From positions 12,687,501-12,751,500 of the forward strand of contig PUFA01000003.1 of assembly GCA_003508835.1 (NCBI GenBank): 64,000 nucleotides of DNA, written 5' to 3'. This document shows, piece after piece, positions 25,907-37,620 of this stretch. Position 1 is the first letter of the stretch. Each line of letters starts with the position of its first letter. Source of the stretch: Eonycteris spelaea. Its lineage: Eukaryota > Chordata > Mammalia > Chiroptera > Pteropodidae. The notes beneath the pieces are model-generated. The model ran no database searches, was not told the origin of the DNA, and saw nothing but the letters and a program-made list of their open reading frames with translations. A program made the position numbers and the translations under genes.

Positions 25907-25968
25907 CTACTCTTCTCCTTCTCCTCCTCCTCCCCCTTCTCCTTCTCCTCTCCCTTTTCTTCTTCTTT
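25907..25968. repeat. Polypyrimidine CT-rich tract
   Basis: About 60 bp of CTTCTCCTT, CTCCTCCTCC and CTTCTTC units form a strand-asymmetric run. Confidence 0.9.
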
Positions 25969-27490
25969 GGCTACCAATGGCCTAATAATCCATTTCTTTT
26001 AAAAAGACTTGTAACAGCAAAAGTTATTCTTTTTGTGTTTGTCTCTTTAACAATTGTGTGATCTCAGACAGCACTAGTTCACTGTGTTGACAGTGGGAAT
26101 GGAGCCCCCTATAGTTGTGCAATGTGGCGGCCCTGACCATCCTTAACATGGGTCATCCATGACCATGGATTTGAGTCACTAAAGTAGCACAGGGTTAGTA
26201 TGGATGAATAAGCACTCCACTACCTGCCATCTCTTCCCATACACTGGTTTCTGCTTCAGTGCCAGTGGCCCAACTAACTCAGAAGGAACAAAGGAGCCCC
26301 TTTATCTGCAAGGGTCTCCTCAGACTCTTGGTGGAAACTCTCAGAGAGAAGAAAAACTTATTCAACAGAAGAGGCTTGCTAAGTGGCTCAGGGTTAGCGT
26401 TCCTAAGTCAAATTTGGTTTCCAGGGATGGTGCCTGCCCAGCCCCTGTCTTTCCTGGGGACAGATTCATGAACATTTTTTAGCCTAGGGATTCTGCATGT
26501 CTGCCGAGTTTTGATTAAGAGAAAGAGGTCACTACTTATAGAAGTTTCAAATTATTTAAATCAAAGTCATCACCTCTGGCCTAGTCAAACTGAAGAGCCT
26601 TATCTGAACGTTGCATTCTCACGGTTGCTATGATTTTTTGATTTCACGGAAACACTGAGAAGGCACAGAGTGACTGGATGCCTCCAGTCAAGCTGGTTAA
26701 GCTCTTCTGCAATTAGTCACCTAGATTTAACATGCATATAGGCCCTTTCAGTGTCTTAAATTTTATGGCTTAAGGAGGAGAAATACTTTTTAGATCTTTA
26801 TCTCATAACATTCAAGCTGTCAAAGTTAGTGAGGAGACAGGTTGGTAATAGCACAGAAACAATATCATGCATGACTTTCTTAGCTTCATTTGTGATAAAC
26901 AGGCAAACATAAATACAACACCCTAATAGGGATTTTTTTTTAATAGAAGAATTTAATGTTGTCGAATAATGGGATAGCAAGTTGTTTTAAATTTTCTCTA
27001 TTTTCTCATATATTTTTTAATCTTTTATAATTATTTTTAAGGTATAAAAAAGCAACAATATGAGATAAATGAGGAGAGGTATCATGGATATTAAGATCTC
27101 TGAGATATTAAGTAACTTTGATGAAGTAACTCTTTTTTTGGGTACTATTAATGATTATAATCACAGTGTTACTTTTCATGATACATATACATGATTTCTA
27201 GATGTGACCTGGAAGGCATAGGTCCAAGAGATTAGCTGCTCCTGAAGAGCCTCTGGAGATATTCTGGTGATTATTTAGTTAACCATATTTTTTAAAGGAA
27301 ATTGAGCCTTTCAATTGACAATATAATCCAGAGAATCAAAGGGTAACTGTCTGTACTTCTTAATAAGATTATAAGAAATTCAGTGAATCAAATTCTCTAT
27401 ATCACTGAGGATCACAGTTTTCAATTTCAAAATTTGGTTTTGATATGTAAGTTTACTTCCATGTTCTAATATGGAAAGTCTTGTAAACAT
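25969..27490. other. Unique DNA, no gene recognised
   Basis: Two overlapping plus-strand frames near 26,204-26,482 in a slightly GC-richer patch show no family resemblance. The remainder is AT-rich. Confidence 0.45.
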
Positions 27491-27580
27491 CTTTTCCTTC
27501 CCTTCCTTCCCTTCCCTTCCCTTCCCTTCCCTTCCCTTCCCTTCCCTTCCCTTCCTTTTCTTTCTTTTTCTTTTCTTGTT
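27490..27580. repeat. (CCCTT)n pentanucleotide microsatellite
   Basis: About thirteen near-perfect TTCCC/CCCTT units run from 27,492 to 27,556 and decay into TTTC-rich sequence. The Lys/Arg/Glu/Gly-rich minus-strand frame over this region is its translation. Confidence 0.95.
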
Positions 27581-27944
27581 TCCATTGCTCCTTCCATCTC
27601 TTTCCTCCTTCTTTTTCTTTTGTGAATTATTTGGCTGATATAAGACATTGTAGGAGCTCTGTGCATAATTCTGAATCTGATTTTATAAGATCAGGGAAAA
27701 AATGCAAAAGGTAGCTCAATGGGTCCTTATCCCCAGACAGAGCCTAGAGACAATTTTTCTTATGTTTAAGTTCAACAATCACCACACCTCCCTTTGTCTC
27801 CTTACCTCTCTTATCTTTATTTTTTCTTTTTTATTCATCAAAACACAAATTCAAAATAAAAATAAATCTAGTCAGTTCGCAGTTTTAATTGAGTTTTTCA
27901 AATGGTTGAGATTTAATTACAAACTACATTTTAATGAACCAGAG

Positions 27945-28012
27945 GTTTTGTGTGTTTGTGTGTGTGTGTGTGCGCATGTGTGTGTGCGTGCGCACACATG
28001 TGCGTGCATGCT
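27945..28012. repeat. TG/CG-rich dinucleotide repeat
   Basis: Alternating TGTGTGTG passes into TGCGCATG, GTGTGCGTGCGC and ACACATGTGCGTGC. The alternating purine-pyrimidine sequence includes several CpG steps, unusual in this CpG-poor window. Confidence 0.9.
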
Positions 28013-31000
28013 TCCTTTTTGTATAGGTGATTTTAAGCATAGAATAAATCAAGATATAGGCAAAATTTTCCAGTCCTGGCCTGGAGGTGGCACCTGAGGA
28101 GAGATAGAGAACAGGTCTCTACCTCAGAGCAGTAAGGCCCCACCTGAAGCACAACTGGACTAAGTTGGTATTGTGGGGTGATTGAAGCCCTACCCCACCC
28201 CAATACATCCTCAATTTCAAAGTTCCTCTTTCTACAACTTTCTATGATTAGAACCATCCTCCTTTATCTTAGAATTTGTGCCATTTTAGGTACAAATGTG
28301 ACTAGAAAGGAACATAGATTAAGCCATAAGTAGTTCACATTCATATATTTACTACTATCCTAAGATATTCATTCCTGACAGCAAATTTTTAAAAGTTTAG
28401 AAGGAAATATGAAGATACATATTTTTAAAGTCTGAACAAGATTGGGCGAGAGGGTAGATTATTAGTAAAAAGAAATATATTGATTCTATATATGCATTTA
28501 TGAAAATTCATAGCATGGACAGCCTTGAGCATAATCAAAAAACGAGTGAAACTTGTGTTTAACATCCTCTGTTTCTTTTAGCCTCGTCTCCTACCATGAA
28601 ATTCAAGACAAACCAGTCTCCAGCAAAATCATACAGACCCTTTGATGTTCCACTCTCTCTCCTCTCCCAGCCTGGCCTCCCCTAACATCACAGGTCCTAC
28701 ATAATATGACCCCTCCACACATTCTCATCCACTTAGATGCTTAGCTAGCCAATAGGCTAAGTGGGTCTAGTAATAGACCCAAATAGAAAACAGAATAAAA
28801 ATTTCTTCCCCAAAATATTTCTATTCCCCTTAACACGTGAGATCACCTCCCCAGTGACAGGATGGAGCTGTGCTATATTTATGCAGATGGAGGCTCCTTG
28901 GCTTCCAACAAAACACACCCAGGAGTTAAGAGACTACTTCTTTCAGTTCTATGCAAAGTTCATTGGTGCTAATACACCTTGAACAATAAAATATGGTGAC
29001 ACATGAAGTCACTGGAGGTGATGGTTGGAGAGCAAACATATTCATCAGTGATTCACTTCAGGCCAGCTCCAGATAAATACCTCAAATATCACCTGTTAAA
29101 AATTTCATCTAGTTTTATTAAAACAGTTTTCCAGTTTGTAAACGTCTATAAAGGTTCAATTAATAAAAGCCCACTGTGAGTTTAGGAATTTCTTGTATGT
29201 TCCCCCACCCCCACTTTCATTAACAGTGACCTTGAGCATAGCAACTAACTTCTCAGTCTGCAGATTCTGTAGGGGGCTTTAGAAATCTATTTTCCCCACT
29301 GCAGTTTCCTTTAAAGCTAAAAATGCCTCTGCTAATTACTATTCCAGGCCCTTTTCATATTCTCTTATCTAGGTCTAAATGCAGTATGCATTTTCAGGGA
29401 AGGTTTTGTTTTCTATGAATGTAAGAGCAATGGTTCTTAAGGAAGTATTCTGTGACAACCAGATCTGGACCCACGCTTACTGCAAAAAGTCAATCGTCTA
29501 GAAATGGCTCCTGACACTTGCGTGTACTTCTACATTTGTTCCACTTCTCCAACCCTCTGTTTTGAACCAAATATTTCATTTAAAGAGATGATCTAATAGG
29601 AAGGCTTAGTTCTCATCCAATACAGAAAGGCCACTTCAAACATCTCTAGCCTCTTTATGGTGGCCAGTATATAAGTGTCTTTGGCTGGAGCTTTGTCACT
29701 GGTTGCACCCAAGGCACTTGGGTCATTGAGCACAGACATAGGCTCTTTGTAGGAGGCATTATCTGCAGACTTCTTTCTTACAATGTGCTTGCAGGAATGA
29801 CAACATAAGATTCTTACCAGCACACTCCTTTCTTGAACTTACAGTGTTTATTTAAATTATTGGGCTACTTGCCTTATCTCCATGACTAGCCAGTAATTTC
29901 TTTGGGCAATATTCCAATATCATAGTACCTTTCAAATAGAACAGGCTTGATAAACACTGAGGGAACTAAATTTAATAAATTGAGAGAGCCACTCATTTGG
30001 GTTTCTAATACAAAATGGCCTTGGCTATTCTGTTTTAAAATATTTAGCAGTTCAGTTAAAAACGCCCCTGTGAATCTTTTATGACATCATTTATCTTTCT
30101 ATTTCTTTTCAGCTTTAAATTGTACAGCCAGATTTATTTGCTGTGGTATTAGGTTTCCGTGTCTACCCAGTTCTAGTCTAGCTCGTCTAATGCAATTCAG
30201 TCTTTTTACAGCAAGATTCAGATTCAAATATTAAATCAACATTTGCCATTAAGACTCCACATTTGTCTATGGGATGATGATTGGATTCATCTTTTGGAAA
30301 GGAATCTATATAAATACATCTTTTCTAATAATTTCCAAAGATAATCCAACCCACCTCATATTTCTTAAAATGTGGACTCCAGGACTCTGAGTTTCTTTCC
30401 TCTGGGCTGCCATAACATCTACTGTCATTTCATTACTGTCACCTTGTGATTTTGATGTTTGCTGCCAAGTAAATTGTTTCAGAGCAATGCTGCATGGTTT
30501 GCCATTTTTATTAAAAGCAAAATCTGATCAACAGCATTCCAATTATAATGGTAAAAAGAGGAAAAGATAATCAGACTCCGAATTAAATTGCATCTGGACA
30601 GGCCTGTATTTGAGGGCACTAATAATATATTGAATATGTATTTGTGCAGAGCATGCCAGAAGTGAATTCCACATCATTAACAAAGTTCTCCATCGATCGC
30701 CCACAATCTGGCAGCTGTAACCAGCAAGGTGCAAAATCAAGCCTTCCTCGCTACTGAATATGTATTATCATGGCCCAAGCAAGTCCCTTCTCTGCCTACG
30801 GGGTCTGCCAGCCTCACATCTGCTTGGAGAGCAGAACGAGGGTTTGCATTAAGGCACTTCAAGTCATTTCTCTCCCAGACAGGGATCTTGCATTTTAAAC
30901 ACCACTGCACAAGGAGCTTGGAACTCCTTCCCAGAGTCAGTTCTCCTGGCTCACTATGGAGAACAGACAGAAATCTGTCACCCCTGAAAACAGCCGCAAC

Positions 31001-31260
31001 CAGTCCTCAGGAGGTAATGCGCTGAATGAGGCATGTGTGGTTGCCACTGGTTTTCTCTGTGAATGGTAAGGGGGAAATCAGGGATTGGGTAGGAGCTTGG
31101 TATGGCTCAGCTTAGTGATCTCTTACATTAAAAAAAAAAAAAGTATATTCAAAATTCCCTACCTCATTTTTTAAAATAAAATGTGTTACAACAGTCTTTC
31201 ATATAATACATCTTTTGATAGTTGCAAAAAACAATTAGCAAGTGGCAGATCTGTGAATGG
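28013..31260. other. Unique DNA, no gene confirmed; conserved-element candidates
   Basis: No repeat family was recognised except possible L2-like text at 28,570-28,760. The minus-strand frame 29,593-29,823 (76 codons, ending YWMRTKPSY) and the plus-strand frame 30,729-31,025 (98 codons) have no homology I can name. The stretches 29,090-29,390 and 30,050-30,720 are of low repeat content and look like possible conserved non-coding DNA. Confidence 0.4.
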
Positions 31261-31264
31261 GTTA

Positions 31265-31490
31265 AGAAGCTGGGCATCAGGGGCACACTCTCTCATTGAA
31301 TTCCAGCTCAGCTGTTTACCAGCTCTGTGATCTGGGGCAAGCTATTTAACCTCCATGCTTCATTTTCCTTATCTGTACAATGGGAAAACAATAGTACCTA
31401 CCATCTAGGGCTGCTGTGAGAAATAAATACATCGATACGTGTAAAGCACTTAGGGATGTGCCTGGTACAAAGTAAAATGGTAGATGTTAG
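31265..31490 (+). repeat. MIR SINE, nearly full length
   Basis: The full MIR order is present: GAATTCCAGCTCAGCTGTTT, ACCAGCTCTGTGATCTGGGG, CAAGCTATTTAACCTCC, TTCCTTATCTGTACAATGGG, ATAGTACCTACC, GGGCTGCTGTGAGAAATAAA, TGTAAAGCACTTAGG, TGCCTGGTACAAAGTAA. This is the best preserved MIR in the window. Confidence 0.88.
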
Positions 31491-31784
31491 AATTCAGAAG
31501 AACTAAGGTTTCTCTTGTCTGATCTAAGTGATGATTGAAATTGGACTTTCATTTTCCCATGATCTCACAGCTAGCTAAGTGGCAGAGACTAACAGGCATT
31601 AACGTCTGCAGACGAAAAGTTATCCTATGTCCCTCTGAAGTGTTAGATGGTAAGCATTTGCTGCAGTTGATGCAAATCCTTTAACAGATCTTTTTGGGGG
31701 GTTGAGAGGCGTTTAGGCTTATTAGTAGACATGCATTTCAATCTTTGTTGGACTACCTAATCTGAAACCCTTTTATGATAATCA

Positions 31785-31960
31785 AAATTATCATCAAAGA
31801 CTTATTGAGTACCTGCTATGTGCAAAGCTTTGATAAAGACTCTGAAATGAAACACTGAAGTGTTACAGCATGGTTCCTGTTCACCTATCAACAGTTCTGT
31901 GTCTGAACAGATGGCATTGACAACATGTGCTAGAGAGGGCAAAAGTCTGTCAGGGATGGA
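31785..31960 (-). repeat. L2-like fragment
   Basis: ACTTATTGAGTACCTGCTAT followed by GTGCAAAGCTTTG is the reverse-complemented L2 3' end. The downstream part (CATGGTTCCTGTTCACCTA) fits the 'agtccctgccctcaagg' section only loosely. Confidence 0.45.
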
Positions 31961-34880
31961 GAGGGCCTGCTTGGGACCCAGGTCTTTTCCTGGATGAAGT
32001 GGAAGCAGAAATCCTGCACTTAACCTAACAGAGGACTGAACACTGTAAGGCCAGAATAGTGCCAAAGACTACTGATTTGGAGCCATTACGGAAACGAGAG
32101 TAGGTGGTCATAGACCATTCATACGCCTTTCCTTTGGGCAAGAAATTTTCCCAGGAAAAAAAGATCCAAGTAACTTAGTCTTTTCTGTATCTAATGCATA
32201 TCTGTCATCTGGTCAAAAAATAGCAAATACTGCAGAAGCATCATAGAATATACAAACCATATAAGACTCAATTCCTATTCTTGATAAACTTGTCATCTAG
32301 AGAGCTATATAACTTATGAACTTCAAAACTCTAAACATAATGCAGAAAAATCTCCTAATAAAACATCAATTAAAATAAAAAAAAACAGAAAACAGTAAAA
32401 AACAGTACTATGTTAGGTGAGAAATAAGAGAAACACATGCATCCCGAATCAACAAAAATTCGCCCCCATCTCAGACCTGCTTTTTCAGAGAGAAGGGGAA
32501 CACGGGGCTAAAGGAAATCTTTTTCAGGATGCAAGAGCTCCCTTAGGTGAAGACAGAAAAAAAGCCAAACAAGCTTAAGAATTCCCTCTGCTTCTCAATA
32601 GCCTCTTCTCTGCTCCATTTTCTGCCATGACAGGTCACTCATTGTCACTTGAAGCCCCAGCCCTCCACTATTAATTACCCCTCTGGGTTTTTCTTTACTT
32701 TTCATCTTAGAGAAAAAGAAGTTGGAAGATAAGGGATTTCTTTTTCAGCAGTTCCTTTCTTGTATCACATTCTACAGACTTCCAACCCTGTACCACCTTC
32801 CTGAGAGATTGAAGAAAGTGGGGGAGGGTAGGACTCAAAATAAAGGGGAGGAGAAAAGTGGTTAAAAACTTAATTTAATATACTGCACTAAAGATGCTGA
32901 AAAATGCATTTAGTTCAGAACCTCCACCACTGAGTACTGTTTAGTAGCATTTAGCTCTAATAGGGTTTCTGCTTCATCAGCTACAATAATTATTTTCCTT
33001 AATTTGCCTTGGACATTCTGTATAACGATCTCCATGTTTGGGGGGCTCTTTTCGTAAGCAAAAACAAAAAGCAAGGGTGTGATTTGCTTCATCTCCTACA
33101 TCTGGCTTGCCTTCCTTTTCACAGCCCTAAAATATGTCTTCACCCTCTTTCTGTCATCAGCATGAATTCCTTGACATTAACAGCATCCATCTCCACTCTC
33201 CCATCCCCATCCCCACCCACAACTTAATTGGCAATTTGCCACCTCTACCCTTGTCTTTAAAACAGACAAGCTTCCCTGCAACTTGCAAGAATATTCTGTC
33301 CCCTGCAAGAAACCCCAGAGAGGCTGATCTTGAAAATGTGCAAATGTATTATTTAAAAAATGATATTGAGATCAAACTGCGATGTGCGTTTATATCTTTT
33401 TGATCTCTATTTTTGTCCTTTATTAACTATCCCTTTACCCTGTTTCTCCAAGTGTTTGCTACAGATTTTCAATCACACCCACTGGCAAAGCCAACCCACA
33501 GGGAAGCTCTCAGCAGTGCCCTTCCAGAACCAGCCCAGCAGACGAAAAGCAGATGGAAAATTCCAGGGGTTCCGATCTGAACATTTAAATGATCATTTAG
33601 CGTAACACAAATCTGCGAGATATGTATTTTTAGTTTCCTATGCAGAGCAATAGAATTGAGGCACATGCAAAGGATCCTGGTGAGGATGTTGCTGAGAAAA
33701 TGCTTTGGAGAACTACAGTGGCAGAGGATGAATTTAGGGAGACCCTGAGAGGGACTCGGGAGAACAGAAATGCTATTTATAATAATCCCTTCCACTGTCT
33801 GACATTCTGTCTTTGAAAATTTCACTCACAGCCACTATTTTGTTTTTTAATTCCCACTGGGGTATAGGGGCAGTAGTAAGACTACATGGTTTTGCATCCA
33901 TTTTACAGATTCAAAATGATTTGGGGTCAGAGGAACAAAATGGTGGCAGTTCTAGAGACAAACCCTCACTTCCAAGAAGGTTCTCATTGTATCCAAAATA
34001 TGCTAATACATTACCCAGCAAATAAGGCTACACTTGGGAATAGGTTCATGACTTCGATATTTAGATACTATTCAAAGACAGTATTTAAAAAAAAATATTT
34101 TAAGATAGCTGTCGGTAATCTCAATGATAGATAACAAATGATTACAAATAGAATAGTATGTGAGTTCTGCAATTAAAAATTCTTTAAGGTTACTTTCCAC
34201 ATCCTAACATGAAAAGTTAAGAACATAAGAACACCGAAAGCCATTAAGACATCTGCTGACAAGCTAGCGGCAAGTCCAGTCCTATGTGACAGATCTCTGC
34301 CACATTAACCAAGCAATATAGGTTAAACCAGCTTTTTCTAGAGCCAGCACTCCATGCTTAGGGGAAGGACAGTTTTATACACATGAAATACCAGAAAGAC
34401 ATTTAAAACAGAAAAGATGTTATGTATAAAACTCTATCTCCATTTTCACAATAAGAATACTTTAGCTTCCAAAATGAAGCCAGATCCTACAAATGAGGAA
34501 TAATGTGGGAATTTGAATCATGTATGAATTATAGAAAATCTGAAGGATGCTTATAAATACCTTGTTCTTTCATAGTATGCAATATGTACCTTCTTGCTGC
34601 ATTTGTGTCTTTATTGTTCATTATGTCACTGGCTATGTATTTGGCTTCTGTATTCTGAGACTCCTAAAAAGATGACATAAAAATATGAAGCTATTAATGA
34701 GTAAAAGTATTTGTTTAAAGGAGAGACAAGCCTGACCTCCTTATCTCCTCTCCTACTTCAAATCTATTTTTCTATTTTTCCAGTCAGCTAATCCTTTAGA
34801 ACTTTTAGAGCTACTATCTCTGCTATAAAGTTTCCTGAATTACAATCTACAATTAAACTTGGGTAAGTGTCTTCAAAATA
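31961..34880. other. Unique DNA, no gene recognised
   Basis: Open frames of 80 to 118 codons around 33,134-33,825 overlap on both strands and are not recognisable. A minus-strand acceptor-like pyrimidine tract ends at about 32,803 before an open 30-codon frame, without supporting homology. Confidence 0.4.
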
Positions 34881-34884
34881 GCAA

Positions 34885-35015
34885 ATAAGTAATATACATT
34901 GAGCATTTCCATGAGGGAGGCATGGAATGTAATTCTTTACATATATGATCTTATTGAATATGCTTAATAATCACGTGAGGTGTGTACTGTTATCCATGTT
35001 TTATAATAGTGATAA
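34885..35015 (-). repeat. MIR SINE fragment
   Basis: TACATTGAGCATTTCCATG, CTTTACATATATGATCTTAT, GAATATGCTTAATAATC and ACGTGAGGTGTGTACTGTTA with TCCATGTTTTA follow the reverse-complemented MIR core. Confidence 0.65.
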
Positions 35016-35099
35016 TACGTGCCTTCCTTCTTGACTTCCCTGCACTGATGACTAAATAAGAACACATGGTATTGCCTTCTGAAATTATTTTAATTAATG

Positions 35100-36060
35100 A
35101 CATCATCACCAAAAATCTTGATTTTTTCTCTTTTCCTCATCCTCCACATCCACTATATCAGCAGTCCTATTGACTCTATCTCCAAAATACACCCTTAATA
35201 CCTCCACTTCTGTCCAGCTGCTCATGTACCATCTCGGTTAAATCTATCATCATTGCTTGTCTACACTTGTGCAGTAGTCTTCTTACTGATATGCTTGCTC
35301 CATTTCTGTCTTGCTATAATTAAAAAGAGCAATCTTTTAAAATATAAATAAAATTCAATGTCCTCACGCTCAACCCTATAATGGCTTCCTATCACATTTA
35401 GAATAAAATGCAAACTCTGTATCCTGGCCTTAATGATCTAGCCTAGTCTAATTTTCAGACTTAATCATTTTCTACCTTGCTCTGTCTTTCCCAAGAACAG
35501 TGTTTCTTAAACGCTCCAATTCATTTCTGCCTTAGCCTCTTAGCACTTGTTTCCTCTACCTGGAATGTTCTTTAGCCTTTTGCATCGTTAAGTGTTATCA
35601 TTCAAATCTCTGCTTTACATGTTACCTTAAGCGGCTTTCCCTGACCGCCAAATATAAAGTTGTCACCTAGGCATTCATAGCATTTATCACTGATATTTTC
35701 CTTTTTCACTTTCTAATTTGCTTGTTTACATCTGTTTCACTGTAAGAGCAAGGACTATGTTTATCTTATTCACTATTAGGACCAGCTACAGAATTTCAAG
35801 GAGTGAGGGAAGAATAAAAATATGGAGCCCTTGTTAAAAAATTATTAAGAACATCAAGATGATGCAGCGAGGACCGTCTTAGCTCAGGACCCTATGTGAA
35901 TAAGGCCCATGCTGTGTTCACACAGGGCCCATGCCCATAAAGTCTGTTCACCGTTGTATTTCCAGCTCACACTAGTTGCTTACATTAATTTTTTGAATAA
36001 ATTATTCTTTCGCTTATTTGTTAAATACATTTATTTGTTAAATAAAGGAATAAATTAATG
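35100..36060 (+). mobile_element. L2 LINE, 3' kilobase
   Basis: A long co-linear L2 segment: CTATCTCCAAAATACACCCT, GTGCAGTAGTCTTCTTACTG, AAAGAGCAATCTTTTAAAA, CCTATAATGGCTTCCTATCA, AATAAAATGCAAACTCTGTA, TGTTTCCTCTACCTGGAATG, GCGGCTTTCCCTGACCGCC, ATTCATAGCATTTATCACTG and AGAGCAAGGACTATGTTTAT, each at the spacing of the consensus. The last part, after about 35,770, is interrupted. L2 has been inactive since before the eutherian radiation, and this copy has no intact ORF. Confidence 0.85.
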
Positions 36061-36349
36061 AATTAATGAAATTAAGAAAACTGAGCTGGACATAACATAC
36101 TTGTTCAACACAGAAACAAAAATGCTGAATTAGAATGAAATCTCAGACAGTTCGATCTAGCATTTCCTCTCAACCACTGTGCCACACTGCATCCTAAGAC
36201 AAATAAAAACCAGTCTCTGGAACAAACAAAAAATATTCATCCTCTGCCTTCAGTGAAATTTAATATCATACAGAAATGAAGAATGACAGCAAACAGCTAT
36301 AATTCAAAAGAAGTGTGTGCTAAGTATTCTAAGAGGGGCGTGAAAAAAG

Positions 36350-36760
36350 TTATGGAAATGTGTCAGGTGAGTGGTTAGAAATTGTACTTGAGGTGGACTT
36401 TGAAGGTTGGTAGAAGTTTGGAACATGAGGGATGAGGAAAGTCCATTACAGAAGATGCAATAGAGGAGGCACACAGAATGCTTGTACATATGACGAGAAG
36501 TTCAGTGTGACTGAGGAAAGGCTATGTAAAGGAGAGTGGAAGGTATTAAACTGATACATCTGAGAGTTCCCAGTTATGATGGATACTTCATGGTTAGGGC
36601 CTTCGCTTTTTTCAACAGGAAATGGGAACCCGGATTGCGCCATTCCAAAAGCTTAACTGGAGAAAGATGAATCTGGCTATAGTGAATAGAGGGAGCAAGG
36701 GAAAGAAACCACAGGCCATTTTCCTGAGCCTTTCTAAGGTGTTCCAAGGAAGAAATGGAT
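36350..36760 (-). repeat. L2-like fragment (low certainty)
   Basis: TGAGGTGGACTTTGAAGGTT, AGAAGTTTGGAACATGAGGG and GCAATAGAGGAGGCACACAG resemble the reverse complement of the L2 segment around 'gaggtgacatttgagctgagccttgaaggatgagtaggagt'. The rest is diverged. Confidence 0.4.
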
Positions 36761-36834
36761 AATGGGAATCACAGAGAAAAAAAAAACCTAAATGATTAAT
36801 TAAAGTGGGTAAAAGAGTAGGAATTCCAAGTGTT

Positions 36835-37080
36835 GATTCCAAGTCTTAAATCTCCAGGATACTTACTATGTGCTTGCTGGTTTACAAGCATTATTTGTGT
36901 TCCTTATAACATATACCTGAGGGGCTTTGTTAACATATCTTATTTATTCATAAATCACAACAAAAGAAAGGTAAATCTCGGAGAAGTGAATTAGCTTGCT
37001 TGAGGCCACACATTGAGTGAAGGAAGGAGGTGGGATGTGACTTCACTATTTCCTGTCTGAGTTAATGGGGAGATCGAGGT
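36835..37080 (-). repeat. MIR SINE
   Basis: ATACTTACTATGTGCTTGC, TACAAGCATTATTTGTGTTC, CGGAGAAGTGAATTAGCTTG, CTTGAGGCCACACATTGAGT and AGGAGGTGGGATGTGAC match the reverse-complemented MIR in order. Confidence 0.7.
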
Positions 37081-37212
37081 TGGAAGCCAGGAAGTCAGGA
37101 CTTGCAGCTGGTTGGGAAAGGGGGAATCTTTATTGTCTCACAGAGGTCATATTTGTTTCATATGTATATATGCTATCCCTTTTATTTGTTTCCTTTGTAT
37201 TTTGACCTACAG

Positions 37213-37243
37213 TTTGTGTGTGTGTGTGCATGCATGTGCATGT
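37213..37243. repeat. (TG)n / TGCATG microsatellite
   Basis: TTTGTGTGTGTGTGTGCATG is followed by CATGTGCATGTGC. Confidence 0.85.
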
Positions 37244-37620
37244 GCAGTTTTACAGTAAATAGCATAAGACTCTTTACTGTCAAAGAATATTAATATTCTA
37301 TAAATTTTTATGAGTATTATGCAAAGTTGCAACTCATAGTTGGGAGTAAAATATACCTCGATTTCAACAGCATAAGATCTAATTAATTTGGTAAAATAAA
37401 ATCCAGTATTGACTAAGAAATTTTTTAAAGTCATTTTAGTATATTTATGATTAAAAATAAAGAATTTCCCCAATATATTATTTAGTCTCAAGGGTATATT
37501 GAGGAGTGATGAAGAAATATTCAAACAAACACCAACTAGAAATGTTTGCTGCAGTAACACTCTTCTGTTGAACATTATACTCAGCTACCTGCCAGGAACA
37601 CACCATGATCCTCGGCAAGT

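Noticed and set aside
27466..27666. Lys/Glu/Gly-rich minus-strand frame
   Set aside because: It is the translation of the CCCTT pentanucleotide array.
32703..32803. Minus-strand open 30-codon frame after a good acceptor-like tract
   Set aside because: It is an isolated short frame in purine-rich sequence, with no upstream exon identified on that strand.
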